Below, in pieces: positions 39,851 through 52,900 of a stretch of DNA of 64,000 nucleotides. The notes beneath the pieces were generated by a model that was given only the letters and a program-made list of their open reading frames with translations, was not told the DNA's origin and did no database searches. Positions within the stretch are counted from its first letter, which is position 1. Each line of letters opens with the position of its first letter. Origin of the DNA: Undaria pinnatifida (Eukaryota; Sar; Phaeophyceae; Laminariales; Alariaceae); the NCBI GenBank assembly GCA_012845835.1, contig JABAKD010000030.1, positions 10,453,805 through 10,517,804 on the forward strand, in the 5' to 3' direction. A program made the position numbers and the translations under genes.

Positions 39851-42800
39851 ATTTAAGTCTGGTTCTGGCCTTCCATGGTCGTAAGTGGCTAGCGTAACGC
39901 CGACCGGACTTCTTCGACTTGCGGTGTTCTCCCCCCAGCGCTATGCACTTGTTGCCCTCCATGTTCCCAATGCCATCTTCAGTCAGTTTCTAGGATCTGG
40001 TAGTATGGTGTATTTTTTATTCGTTTCCTTCCTTTCTCTTCATTTCTTCTTATTTTTCTTCTTTTTCGTTTTATGCTTTCTGACTTGGGTCTTTCGTACG
40101 CATGCGTATTGGATGCCGTGCTACGATAGAGGTAGCGATTTTTTGACATCCCTGTTTCAAGTCGGTGAGATTCAACGAACTCGAAAACACATACACTATC
40201 GTATTTTGTTCGTTGTGCAGCTCTATCCACTAGACCATACAGTCACGTGACGTAGTGGAACCAGGTCTATATTGTGGATAGTGCTAAGAAACACGGCTCT
40301 TTTCTTTCTGGATGACGAGACTCCTTAACCCAGAATTGTCGCCGGGATGCGATTTTTTTTTGCAGCCTGGATTGTTTTGTATACGCAGGCCATGATGGGC
40401 TTGTTCATCGGATGACACTCGTACTTTTGCCAAAATTAAGGTTTTGTTGCTCACAAGGCATACAGCTCGAGTGAGGAGCCTCAGGAAAAAAACGGTGTAC
40501 CTTTATACCGTACGAGTAGCCTTTTTAGCTGGTTGGCTGGCTTATCTTCCCCCCCACACACACCCTGCAGGCGAGCTCACTAATATGTTCACATACAACG
40601 TGTAACATACACGTGGTTGTCTTACGTACTCCGTGTCTTTTTTTGGCTGAGGCCGGACGCGTAGCTTTTGTTTTTCGTAGCGCTGTGTAGCTTGCCTTAC
40701 CCATGTTACCTCGATACACCCCACCTGCTGCCGAGCCTACGTAACCTATTACGTACCACCTAGTACGTACGTACTGTTTTCCTTGCCTCGTGGTATATTG
40801 CTCGCATTTTTCTTTTCTTTCTTGCTTACTTATCATTGGTTTATTTTTTTCTCCTCGGATTAGTGCACTGATGGTTTGGTTTCCAAGGCGGCATGCGGTG
40901 TACTCTGTTTCTGAAATTCAGCTGAGAGTCTTGAAACGTATGCACCAATATGGGCCTCGCACGTACGTACGCTGACTTCCGATTCCATTTTTTTTTTACC
41001 AGGTACGTATCAGGTTTAAGTTTTTGGCGGATGTACGACTATCTTAAGCATTTATATAGAATTGCTTACAAATATTGTTTTCCTCCGCGGCCTCTATTTT
41101 TTTCTTGTCACACTACCTTTAAGATACACTCCCTGCCAGACTGCTGAGCGGGCTCAGGGGCCTGAAACAGAGCTCCTCAGAGAGTTCCCACCTGAAAGAC
41201 GCCGTGTTTTGCACGTTGAAACCTTGGTTCTTTTTTTGTTGTTTTGTCCGCGAAGTATCATCATACCAGGTCCCAGCTGAGCTCAGCCCAGCTCAGCGGC
41301 GCACCCCACAGCGCTACGTCGTAGCTCATCAGAGCAGCGCCGTGCGGTGCGGTGCGGTGTCGTGCCCTGCCGTGCGATGCGATACTGTGTGGTCTATACC
41401 GTGCTGTGCCGTGCTGCGTGCTGTGCTATTCTTTCTTTCGTACATGCGCGGGTAGGTCTCAATCGGCGAATTATCATACAGCAGCATTGTGGTACACCAC
41501 GCCAGGTTTGTACGTGATACGTTGTAGAAATACAAAAAATGCACTCCCAGCTCAGCTCCGCTCAGCTATTATATAAAGCTCAGCAGCGCGCAGCGCAGCG
41601 CCGTCCGGTGCTGTGGGGTGCCGTGCCTTGACCTACGGTGCGGTGCCATGCTGCGCTGTGCTTTCTCTCGTCGAATACACAGTACCTTGCCATGCGAATT
41701 ATTACCAGGTACCGGTGTGTACGTGTGTACTCGTCTTCTTGTCTTTCTCATAGTCCTCCCTCTCGGTCCTCTTCATGCCCCCCCCCCGCAAATTACGCCC
41801 GTACTACAACTTCTACTAATACTACTACTACTGCCGATCAGAACGTGACATCGCCAACAAGCACACAGCACAGCACAAGGCAATCACAGCTACGCTCAAG
41901 TAGCTCTTGGCATTATCAAATAGTTGTTGCACCAAATCGTGGGCCTCTTGTTTATGCCCCCTTCACATTTAGTTGTATGACTTCCTTGCGCGAGCGTAGC
42001 GGGCAGCGTCAACCACCCGAGGAGCGGAGAATCTGTTTTACTTTTTCCGTGGGGTATTCTTTCACTCCAGAGTGACTGGAGCCTTTCCGATGACCACGGA
42101 CTTGATTATGCGAGTTAATGTGAGAACAACATCAACTAGGTGTGATTGGTGTCGTTGGGTGCGGAGGACGGTGATGAGCAACCCACGCAACCTCACGTAC
42201 TGCTGTACGTACTTTTCGCGTCGATCATTCACGTGTTTTCGTTTTTATTAACGTTCATACAGAACATGCAGGATGCAGTCAGTTGCTTGGTTCAAAGGTC
42301 GTGCTACGCAACTGAACTGCTTGCAGTCGCTCTGTCCTTGCTTTCTGATACGTACCACCTTCGATTTACACTTTTGGTGGTCGTTTCGATTAGCCGAGCA
42401 GAACGTCGGGGGCGAGGTTGCGAAGAGCCAACGGTTGTGCCTGCCCTGAGATTCTCGAAACCGCCACACGGCGTGAGATTTCCAAAACACGGGAAACAAT
42501 CCCGCGTACATGCACGCCTCAATATTTGTGGAACCCCCCAAACACCTAAAACTCCATGCCGATATCTGACATCTGACACGCCTGGCCTTCTTGGATCTTG
42601 CGCACGAGGAGGATGGCCCTCGAACGATGGGAGGAAGGTGCGGGAGCTAATTTACACTCGATAATATCCCGGTTTCGCAGTGAAATTGCCCTGTAACGGT
42701 CCCCATGCAAACGGAAATCTGAAATTGAATTTGGTCCCGAGGTCCGAGGTATTTTGTATTTTGTTTAATTTGAAAAGTGTGTTGCACATGCCTGGCTTCG

Positions 42801-43549
42801 ACAAGCCCCCCTCCTTCCCAACCCAACCCTAACTCTAGCCCTAACCCCAACCGTATCCTTTGACCCTATCCCAGGGTGAGGCCCGAGAGCGGCTTGGCGA
42901 CTGTTTTCTGTTGTGCGTTGTCTGGTATGTTCGGGGCGTTTGAAGAGCTTCGTACGAGTACGATGCTGCAGATATAAACTTAAGGTTTACAATCTCCGCG
43001 ATCTACGGTAGATCATATTTGCCGTGGGTAGGGTCTGTATGGCGTGACACGGCCCTTGCGCACACGATTGCGGAGTGGGATCCGTATGATAAGCACTCTC
43101 ACTCTTGCAGAACCACTTCGCAGCAAATATGGGAGAACCTATCATAGATTATTTCGATCGTGATCTCTCGATCTCTCCTATGTGTGAACGCCATACCGGA
43201 TACGTATGTACCAGGTATGCATACCAGGCAACAAAGGTCAACTACACTTTCCGCAACAAGTTCAACTTTGCATGCGGTATGCCCTGGCATCTGGTACAGA
43301 ATACCCGATAACACTTGTGGTAGACACTGTAGGTCGCGCCTCAAGAATAATAATTTCGCGACGGTATTTTGTCAATCCCACTGCTGCGTGCTGCATGCTC
43401 GCGTCGTCGTGGAACGTATTTTGTAGCATAACGGCAAGTACAGGGTCTAGATTATCTATTATCAACAGGATCTGGATGATCTATTGTAGATCGTATTCCG
43501 CCCGACGTGTAACGTTTCATTTTCTCGCGTGATGATTGATCCATATCAG
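39851..43549. other. Intergenic or undetected 5' part of MUS81
   Basis: About 3.7 kb without a convincing exon. It includes two related CAGCTCAGC/GTGCGGTGC-rich stretches (about 41270-41430 and 41550-41665), several TACCAGGTAC motifs and a telomere-like CCCTAACCCCAACC stretch near 42823-42850. The missing N-terminal HhH exon of MUS81 would be expected here or further upstream. Confidence 0.4.
41270..41665. repeat. Duplicated CTCAGC / GTGCGGTGC-rich stretch
   Basis: Two copies about 280 bp apart, each with a run of CAGCTCAGC units followed by GTGCGGTGCCGTGC-like units and ending GCTGTGCT. Composed of short internal repeats. Confidence 0.65.
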
Positions 43550-46500
43550 AGGAGCTATTTGCTCCCGGCGGGCGGAGCGCACCTGGTGGAGGAAGTGGAA
43601 GTGGAAGTGGCAGTGGAAGCTTCGACGACTTCGCTCCCCCGAGCTCGAACTTTTCTAGCCCAACGAACAGGCGAAGCAGCAGCAGCAGCTCTCCAACAGG
43701 TAGGGGGCGGGGGTGGAAGGGAGGGGGGAGGGGGGGGGGGGGGGTTGAGGAGGGGAAGGGGGTAAGGGAGGGGGGGGGGCACACGGGCAGAGTGTGGAAG
43801 TATCTCCCCCTGAGTTTTCCGCTCTCCAGCCTGCCTCGCGCTCCCAGCTGAACTGAGCTTGTATCTTGGTAACAGTTACCTGGGCGGCAGGTACTACCCA
43901 CTACACCGCTTGCTATATATGAGTCCAACGCATTCGTGTCCTTCAGCAAATGTGTTAATGCCTAATAGTCTTAATAAAACATGTATTATGCATCGTATTA
44001 GAGCGGGATGTCTACAGGTAAAGGAGTAGCACACGTAGAAGTTGGGTACCGCGGTAGATATGTCATCGCACACAGCAGCAGCAACATCAGCATTAGCAGC
44101 AACGGTAGAACAGCATGAAGGAGACAGCACCCCGAGTACGGGGCACTGCGGCATTATAGTAAACTGATGCGTTTTGCACCAGTACTAACTGCTGTTGTAT
44201 ACCTGACACGGTATACGGGTACACTGCGAGTATACTCGTACATGCTGCCTGCACGGAATAGACGGGCTTGCGAACCCGACACTGACAGCAGTTTAGAGAT
44301 ATGTTCGCTTTGCTCGTGTTCGCTGTTCGCTTATCCCAACCCCTTCTCCCTATGATGTCGTTTGGGTATGATATTTTACGTGTATTCAAGGTTCCCTCCC
44401 CTCCGGGATGGAGTTGACTTGACATCCCGCGCTTATCGCAAGTCGAAAAAGGGGAAGACAGGCGTTCTAATTACATGTATGAGTTGCTGTTTTTGCTGCT
44501 GCTGTATGCTTCGTATACCTGGTACGAGGTCCGACGATGTGTGTTTCATCGTTGCGTTGGACGTGAAAATGTTGTCGTGGTTCGATCTCCTGCCGTCCAC
44601 CAACCATACACACCGTGACTACTGGTACAAAGGCGAGAACTTGAAACACGGCTGTCGTTATACGGCTGCTGCTGTGCTGCTGCTGTATACCTGGAACTGG
44701 TTTTATGGCTGCGAGGCTGTGGGGCCGCTTTTGACAAATACAACCCACTCCTGTCCTTGACCTTTTTGTGTGCGTATGACAACACACACTCCACTCCCAC
44801 GTACCTGGTCATACATAAGCTCGCACACATACACGAATACCCATACACAGAAGTCCGGTCTGTGGCTGTCACAAAGTAGAGGACTTTTGTTGTACCGTGA
44901 CTGTCACAGCTACAGAGCCTGGAGGCGCATGTGTGATGCAATAGTAGAACAGCAGCAGCAGAGTGAGAAAAACAGAAACTTTGGGTTTATGGGTTTCTAT
45001 GGGCCCTGCACGGCTCGGCGAAACGAGGCAGGCGGCAGTGTGCAGTATGGGCCCTGCTCTGTGGGTCTTGCCCGGCGCGACTGCCTTCCAGGTGCGAGGA
45101 GCGCAACAACTCGAGAAATGATAGCTACGTGCCAGTATCCCTGGTAGACGGACAGGGCGAAGAAGTTTTGTCAAGAGAAGTGTGTTACTTGTTCATTGCG
45201 AGGTGTACGCCACAGGGCTAGGTGCAGCATATACGTATGATATTCGACAGATGCGCTGTAGGTAGCCCTAAACCTAAGGCTGTATGTAGCTACGTCGCAT
45301 CAGACAGCAGAGAGGGTAAAAACAATTGGGCTGAGGTTGTACAGCGGGCGGGAGGGCGGAGCGGATAAACAAATGCGAGAGCGAAGCGAGCTAATGAAAA
45401 CTAACAAAAAAGTTGTGGGGTTTTCCATGCATCTACTCGGCTCAGCGAGGCCGAGCGCGACCCCTTGACAAAAGAGCCAGCTCAGTGATTTTGAATGCTC
45501 AGAGCACGCGCCACGGAGCTCGGCCGGGACCCAGACATGCGTCGTAGTGTACCGACGGGGCCATTGCTTGTCCCGCAGCCAAAAGCGCGAGAAGGAACCC
45601 TCGACCGCCGGAGAGCAGCATGCCAACAAAAAAAAGTTCGTGTTTTACGTATCCATATACGAGTATAATTGTTCCAGGTATTATACAAGGCACCTGGCGT
45701 ACATAATGGCCGCCGTAACTGCTGTGATCCACGCAACTATTGTATTTCTGCTGTTACACGAAATCTTACAGCAACACGCGGCGCCTATTCATAGTGGTGA
45801 AGCAGTATTGAACAAGTCCTCCTTCGCCATCATCGCTGTAAGCAGCGCCTCTTTGTTGTACTTGTACTATAGTAGCAAATCTGCACGTATAGTACCAGGT
45901 ATTTCTTAGGCTTCAGATGTACCAGGTACAGTCTAATACCAGCAGTACAGCAGTTTTGTCGACGTGTTTTATTTTCAATTTATAAGCTTTGGCAGACCGC
46001 ACTCACACAAAGTATCTCTTGCCTGCTATCCGTCATTGTATCTGCCAGGATCCCGTGGCGGTCGCGGGTGGCGCGGGGTGCGCGGTGGAGGCGGGGGACG
46101 CCGGGGGCGTGGTGGACGGAGTGGGCGCGGGCAAGCTCTTTCACCACCTTCTGAGTCTGGCGCTGACGATTTCGGGCTGCCCCAGCCGATTGAGCCGCGA
46201 CGCAAAAGAACCACAAAGAAAGAGGAGTACTACCCTGAGTACAAGTCCGGTAAGCCCGCCGCAGGTAATGAGTGAAATTTCCCCTTCGGTAGAGTTGACG
46301 GTCCCTCTAGCGTTTTTTGTGTCACCGGTCAACGCGTCTGTCTTTCGTTCGTTCGATCGGGCGGTCGATCGGGCGGCCGGTCGATCTGTCTGCCGCTTCG
46401 ACGTGATGATTCCCACAGGTTGGCAGTGCCAATTTTATCGCATCGGCCGGCAGCGATTCCCTCTTTTGTTCTCTGTTGTATGCCTGACTTCAGAATTTGA

Positions 46501-49421
46501 AGACCAGTTGATTGGTTGGTTGACTGATCGATGGGACTTATTTTGTTCAATACGTGATTGATTGATAGATCGATTGATGAACCAATTTTGTCATGTTGTA
46601 TCGATTGATTGCTGCCTACCGTTGTATTTTTTCGCGCGGACTCGGTGATGTGGTGCCCCTCCCCCTCCCACCCACCAGGCGGCTTCGCTATCCTGGCCCA
46701 GCTGTGGCTCTTCGAGCAAGAGGGAACCGCCTGTGCCGACATTGATACCATCAAGTCCTCGTCGCAACGGTTCAGCAAAACGCCGATGAACGCGGTAGGT
46801 GCCGCGACGCGATTCTGCTGTGTGCCACGCTACATCGAGTAAAGCATGCAGCCATCTCGGGGGCGACGAAAAGGCGTCAAATTATTGGAGCTCCTCTCGT
46901 CGATGTCGACGTATTCTTATCATATTTTTTTTATAAGTTTTTTTTTTTTTTTTACAGCATAAGCACAATGGTAGACTCAATCCAGTAAATCGCTCTAGCT
47001 GTTGCGAGGGGCGAGGACGATGGGAGAACACAAATGGAACCGCTAGCTAAACGATCATTGCGCTCCCCTCCTGATGGGCGGCGAGTTGATTGGACGGGTG
47101 CGCACCCTTCTTCCCCCGCTCCGTTCGCCTTCCCCCCCCCTGTAACTTTTGATTCAAAACCAGTACGTATGCTAGCGTGTTAACCCTCCTTTCTTTTTTT
47201 GTACGTGCAGGTGCGCGGGCCGCACGTGTCAGCTCACACGAGCTACGGGGCGTGGTCAAGCAGTAAGACGCTCTTACAGCATGATCTTATACATAAGAAT
47301 CACAACGGAGGGAAACGTCACACGTTCCGCCTCAGCGACAAAGGGAGGGAGCTCGCGGCTCGCATCATCGAGGTGTGGTGATGGTCGGAGTGGTCTGGTG
47401 GGAGTGGTAGTGGTAGTGGTGGAGGTGAAGATGTTGTTGTTGGTGTTGCGTTGTGGTGGTTTTGGTGTTGGTGGTGCTGTTGATGTTTGTGTTGCTGGCG
47501 ATAGTTTTAGTGGTGGTGGCCTGGTGGTTGGGTGGTGGCGGTTGTCTGTTGGTGGTGGTAATAGTGGTGTTGCTGGTGTTGTGTGTATATGATTGTGGTG
47601 GTGTTTTGTGGTGTCGGCGTTTGTGTTGGTCATGTTAAAATGTTTCCCGTGCTGTGGATGTTGGCAATGTTTATGTTGGTTGGTGTTGGTGGTATTCTGG
47701 TGTTAGTGGTGGTGTTTGGAGAGTAAAACCTTTGTTCCGTGGCTGTTGCGAAGTTTTGCGTGATGTAAAAAAGGTTGTTGTCCGCTGGCGGTTTGGTTCG
47801 GGAAGTCACAATGCACGCAGACCCGCTTCTATGTTCTGTTTTTTTCTCTGTTTCCCTGCGGGGGAGAGATTATTTCTCATTTCTAGAAAACATAAATTCG
47901 GAAGGAAGAAGAGCTCATCGCGACAACTGTGCGGTTAGTCTGGGCTAGCCCGTGATGTTTTGAGGCGCGAGGTGGCACGGCACAGCTCGCCGCTGCCAAC
48001 TTGTCGCGAATGACATCATAGTTCGCTCGCGGGTGATGCACCCCGCCCTGCCGCCCTCGGACCTCCCTGCGCTTGGGTGACGCGGGTGCGGCGCCGTAGG
48101 CCTGCATGCGATTCGGCGACTATGCTTCCTCTCGCTCCGGCGGGTTCACAGCCGAAGTAAGTGAACGAAGGCGGGTGAGCTTGGGCGATGCCCTCCCTCC
48201 TTCCTCCTCTCCCCCCCTGCGTACTGCCGGCTGTTGGAAGGTAGATAAGACTGTTCGCTATGGGTATAAATACCTCATGCTCCTCCTCCTCCTGTCTGTT
48301 GTGGGGAAACGCATATAGAACGTCGAAGTGTGCACTATGAGGCCTTTACACTCCTCCCTGTTATGAAGAAACAAGCAGCAAAAGTCGCGCTGTTGTACTC
48401 TACCCTTGCCTTGTTGTGGGGAAGGCGTAACGAACACGTGGCGCTGTCCTCTGTCTGCTTCTTCGCTGATATATATACTTGTCTGTTCTCCGCTAGGAAC
48501 ATCCCGAATTATTTGGCAGTCTCCTCCCCGGTGGGACGGACCAGGACGACCTCCAACCTCCCCCGCCCCCGCCTCCAACGGGACACCCACCGAGCTCGCC
48601 CCTCAGCACGCGCGCTGCTGACAATGTGCCAGGTCGCGCCGCGCGCTTCCCCGGGGGGCACATGTCGGTGGCTAACCCGTATTCGCGCATCATCACTTCC
48701 TCCAGTGTAGGCATCACCGCACAGGGCACTGCCGCTCAGAGCATTACTTCTTTCTGGACGGGCAGGGGGAGTGGCGGTGATGGGCAGAAGAAGACGCCGG
48801 CGGTGCTCGCGGCGGAGGCGGCGGAGGCGAGGAGGGCTAGAGATGTAGCGGCGCGGGAGGTTACGGCGTCCGCGAGATTATCGGCGGTGGCCACGGCTAC
48901 GAAGACGACGAAGCGCACGAACATGGGATCAAGCAAGGGCGCAGGCATGAGGAAGGCTGCCGCCGCCGTGGGGGAGGGAGTCCGTGCGAGTGGGAGTGGG
49001 AGTAAGCGCGGACGGGAGTTGCAAGAGAGGTGTGGGGTTCTATCTTTGGCGTTTTGTGGCAAAAAGCGCTCTTAGGGAAAGGGCGGGGAGGGGGGGATTG
49101 GGGGGGGCGGGGTGCATTCGGGCTGGAACGGGTTTGGTTGTTCGGATAGCGCCTCCGTTTTTAGCATAGCGTGCTTGTACAAGGTGACTAGACTATACAT
49201 TTATTGGTGCGAAATCGCTGGTTTTTGCGAAGTCTGGTGTTCTCGGGAGATTGAACAGACAAACGATCGGACGTGATTACGTGATTGGACGTGATCGAAC
49301 ACATTAGGCTTGGTTTTTCAATGCGCGTCGCGTTAGACACGCACAAGTGCGCGCAACGAATCCTCCATGCCGTCCCGCCCCGATGGAATGTGCTGCCGCC
49401 GACGCTAACGTGGTGCGTTTT

Positions 49422-49520
<99 letters not shown>

Positions 49521-49959
49521 CTTGCCTGCCTGCTTTCCTGTCTACCTACCTGTGTGCTTACCTGTCTGCCTGTCTGCTTACCGCCGCCGCGTCAACGATA
49601 GCGGCGAAGTGCACTACGAGGAAAAGAGGCGGCTGTACCAGAAACCCGGTTCCACCAGCACCCCTTCCCGCGGGTCAACTATTGCCGGAGAAGGAAAAGA
49701 CAGACGCAACATTGGTGTCGGTAGCCCGCTTTTGGCCGCGCTCGAGCGATACAGCAAAGGGCAATTGGGAAAGGAGGTGGGCAGGGCTGCGAGTAGCGCC
49801 GCCGCCGCCGAGGAGGAGGAAAAACGCGATGATATTGGCCCATTCGACGAAGCCTGGCTGAATCTGACGCCCGAGGCTAACGGTAGCATCGCAAGGGCAT
49901 CGTCGCGGGGTAGTACAGGCGCCTCTGCGTCGCCCCAAGATTCGGGCGCGGGCAGTAGT

Positions 49960-49995
<36 letters not shown>

Positions 49996-52900
49996 GACAA
50001 CAACCCTGGCAAGAGGAAACGTTTTTTACGGCGAAAACGCGACTCGGCGTACTGTTCTTCTAGCGGGTCGAACGTCGTCAGGGGCAAAGGCAGCGCCGAT
50101 AACCCGCTTTTAGTCGCGCTGCGCCGATGCGACAGGGAAAACTCAAGCGGTGGAGAGAAATCGGGGGTGGTAGACATTTCCCTTAGCGATGACGAAGACG
50201 ACACCAAGGCTGTTGGGGCGTTGCAAGGCTCCGTGCCGTCCAGCGCGGGAGCTCTGGAAACGGAGGAAGACGGTCCGGGCGTGGTTGGAGGCGATTTGTA
50301 CGCGCAAACAGGAAGAGGCGCGTTAGAGCTAGAGGTGGGGGAACGGGCAGGTGTAAAGGGGGGTGCATTGGGGGCTCTGGAAGAGGAAGGGCTCTCCGAC
50401 CGGGCTGTGTCGCCGTTGCGGTCGGCGACGTATTTTAGGTCGCTCACGCGCGCTGGCGGTAACCGCTCCGTCAGCGGTGCGCTGGATTGGAATTGCCGTC
50501 CTTTCCCAACCTGGCTGCAGCGGGAGCTGGATGAGGAAACCGTCAGGGAGAAAGGTGGGCACCGTTATCGTTGTGGTGGCGTCGTTGTTATGGCGCCAGC
50601 GCGCTAGTTCTTCCCGCAACAGCAAGGTGCGAATACGAATATCGAATATATACTTGTTTTTTAGTTTAACAGACACCTCAGCTGTGAAATGGAGAATTCG
50701 CCGAAAGACATCTTCGCAATCTGTATTCTACGATATCGCCTGCGGAGACATTTCATAGACACGGCTAGTTGGGGGAAAGCGCAAGAGGCGAGGCGGTGCC
50801 CTTTATGTTGTATGCATGGTACCCCAGCAGAGATGGGCGATGGGCGGCAGAGTAGAGGGAGTGGTGTTTTTTCGCGACACGAGAAGCTCCCGGCGGCGGC
50901 GCGTTCTTCGCGTGTACGGGTACGTACGATTAAGGTTTCGCGCCGCGTTGTCTCGGTGTGATGTTGCTGTTGCGGTGGTGCCGTCGTTGTTGTTGATGTC
51001 GATGTTGGTGCTGTTGCCGTTGGTGATTTTTGTCACGTTAAAGTATTCCCATAATCTAGTCCTTGGTCACTGGACTAACTCCAATAGCTCGGGAGGGGAT
51101 GCCTCAGAAGATTACATCAAAACATATACTTGTACTCGTATACTTTGTACGTGACTGAAACAAATCGTGCGCGTCAGACAAGAAATACAAGGCAATCAGA
51201 TATAAGCATACATACAAATATGTCAGAGACATATGTAGGTGCCAGGTATGAGACACATACCGATTAACTGCGTACGAAGAGAGGGGGGGGCAAACACAGG
51301 TCATAGGAGAACAAGGAAGGGAATGGTATGATACCTGGTATGTAGCACCGCTGGTGAGGAGGGCGGGGCTACCACCGGAAGACCCCATCTGCGAACAACA
51401 GGGAGGGCTGGTCAAACGCTTTTTGGTTTTCAGGCCATACTGTTCTTGAAGTACGTAATCCGATTTTTTTTTCAATATGTGTTGTAAGGCAGAATCGAAC
51501 TGGACGAAAAGGGTTGCGGACGCCCGGGCGAACCACCGTTGCCCCTCCGATAGTGCGTAATGTCGCACGTTTTCCCCGTCTATTCGTACTTCGAGAAGTA
51601 TGCTATTACCAGGGGGGCTTCGCCACGTCGGGCCGCGTTGGCTCCGCGTATGCCCGTAATTTTCAAGGTTGCATGATATGTACTATGAGTATATGATTAT
51701 ATAGGTAAATCGAGGCTGTACGTTTGGCAGTACTGCCAACGGGTACATTAGCAATAAATCGCGTCGTGTTATATAGGTGCAATAAACCACAGCAAAAATT
51801 ACATCATCCGGCACACGATGACGAACAGCAGCAGCAGCAACAGCAAGGTAGCAGCAGAAATACATGACAGGCGTATGCAAATACGGCGAGTTGAGGGAAG
51901 ATATTGGGGGAAATAAAAAAAAAGGAATGAAAACGTACCTGCACGGCCCAATGGACTACGCGAAAAAGCTCAAACTGCGATTTCGTGTAGGGGACCTGGA
52001 CCTACCAGAAAGAAGAAAGAAATATACTAGTAGTTGGTAGTAGGAGGACGTGGCTCGAAATATGTGCTCGTGTGGCACAACAGTAGAGCGTAGGACTCAC
52101 ATAGTAGGAGAATGTGAAATATACATGGAGGAACGAGATGCGTTAGAGGAGATGAGGAAATTAGACGTGTGTGGCATGGAAGAGTTTTGTAGACTAGAGA
52201 TGAGCGAGAAAACGACCGCTATCCTAGGAGATAGATGGTGGCCGCAGACGGCAAAACAGGACGGGGATAGGATAAGTAAACAGTTTCTATGTAATATATG
52301 GAAGAAGCGTAATGAGCGCCCACATGTTGGAAGTGTCTCTATTAGGAGTAGGAACGGTGCTCCGTCTCGAAAGGGATGCGTGGTCAATGGTCAAATGACT
52401 ATGACAAGCAACAAATGAGCACGCCCCCCCCCACCCCCCTCCGTAGACAGACGACGCGAGCACGACCGACGCCGACCCCGGCAGGGTCGGGAGGGTCGAC
52501 AAGGTGAGGCACGTCCAGGAAACAGCGCGCGGAGAAGTGGACCTCAGCTCGAGTTATTTCGAAGACGGCTCAAAACCTTGTCTAAATCTGAGCCTTCGGC
52601 TGCTGTCGTGCAAGCACCAACATATTTATATATGCATCTATTAGATAGGGCCGAGCGCTCCTTTCGTTAATGGATTTCCCGAGTTTTTTCTCCCTGCTAG
52701 TGACCCCCCCCCCCCCCCTCCTGTTCCCCCGCGCGCCCGCGTCCGCCCCCCCTCCTCGCGCGCGTGCCCTCGCCGGGGTGTCTGTGCTACCCCTTCCCGG
52801 ACGCCAGACCGCATGCTAGACGTGTTCGATCTGGTGCTACTCGTGGATAACAACGAGCCCGAAGTTCTGGTCTCTTGCATCGAGGATGCTGTCGCCACCA

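Noticed and set aside
43105-43311. 68-codon frame after a CTTGCAG as the missing first MUS81 exon
   Set aside because: No resemblance to an HhH domain and no phase-compatible donor found.
49614-50447. 277-codon minus-strand frame opposite MUS81 exon 6
   Set aside because: Shadow of a low-complexity exon. The plus strand joins in phase to MUS81 on both sides.
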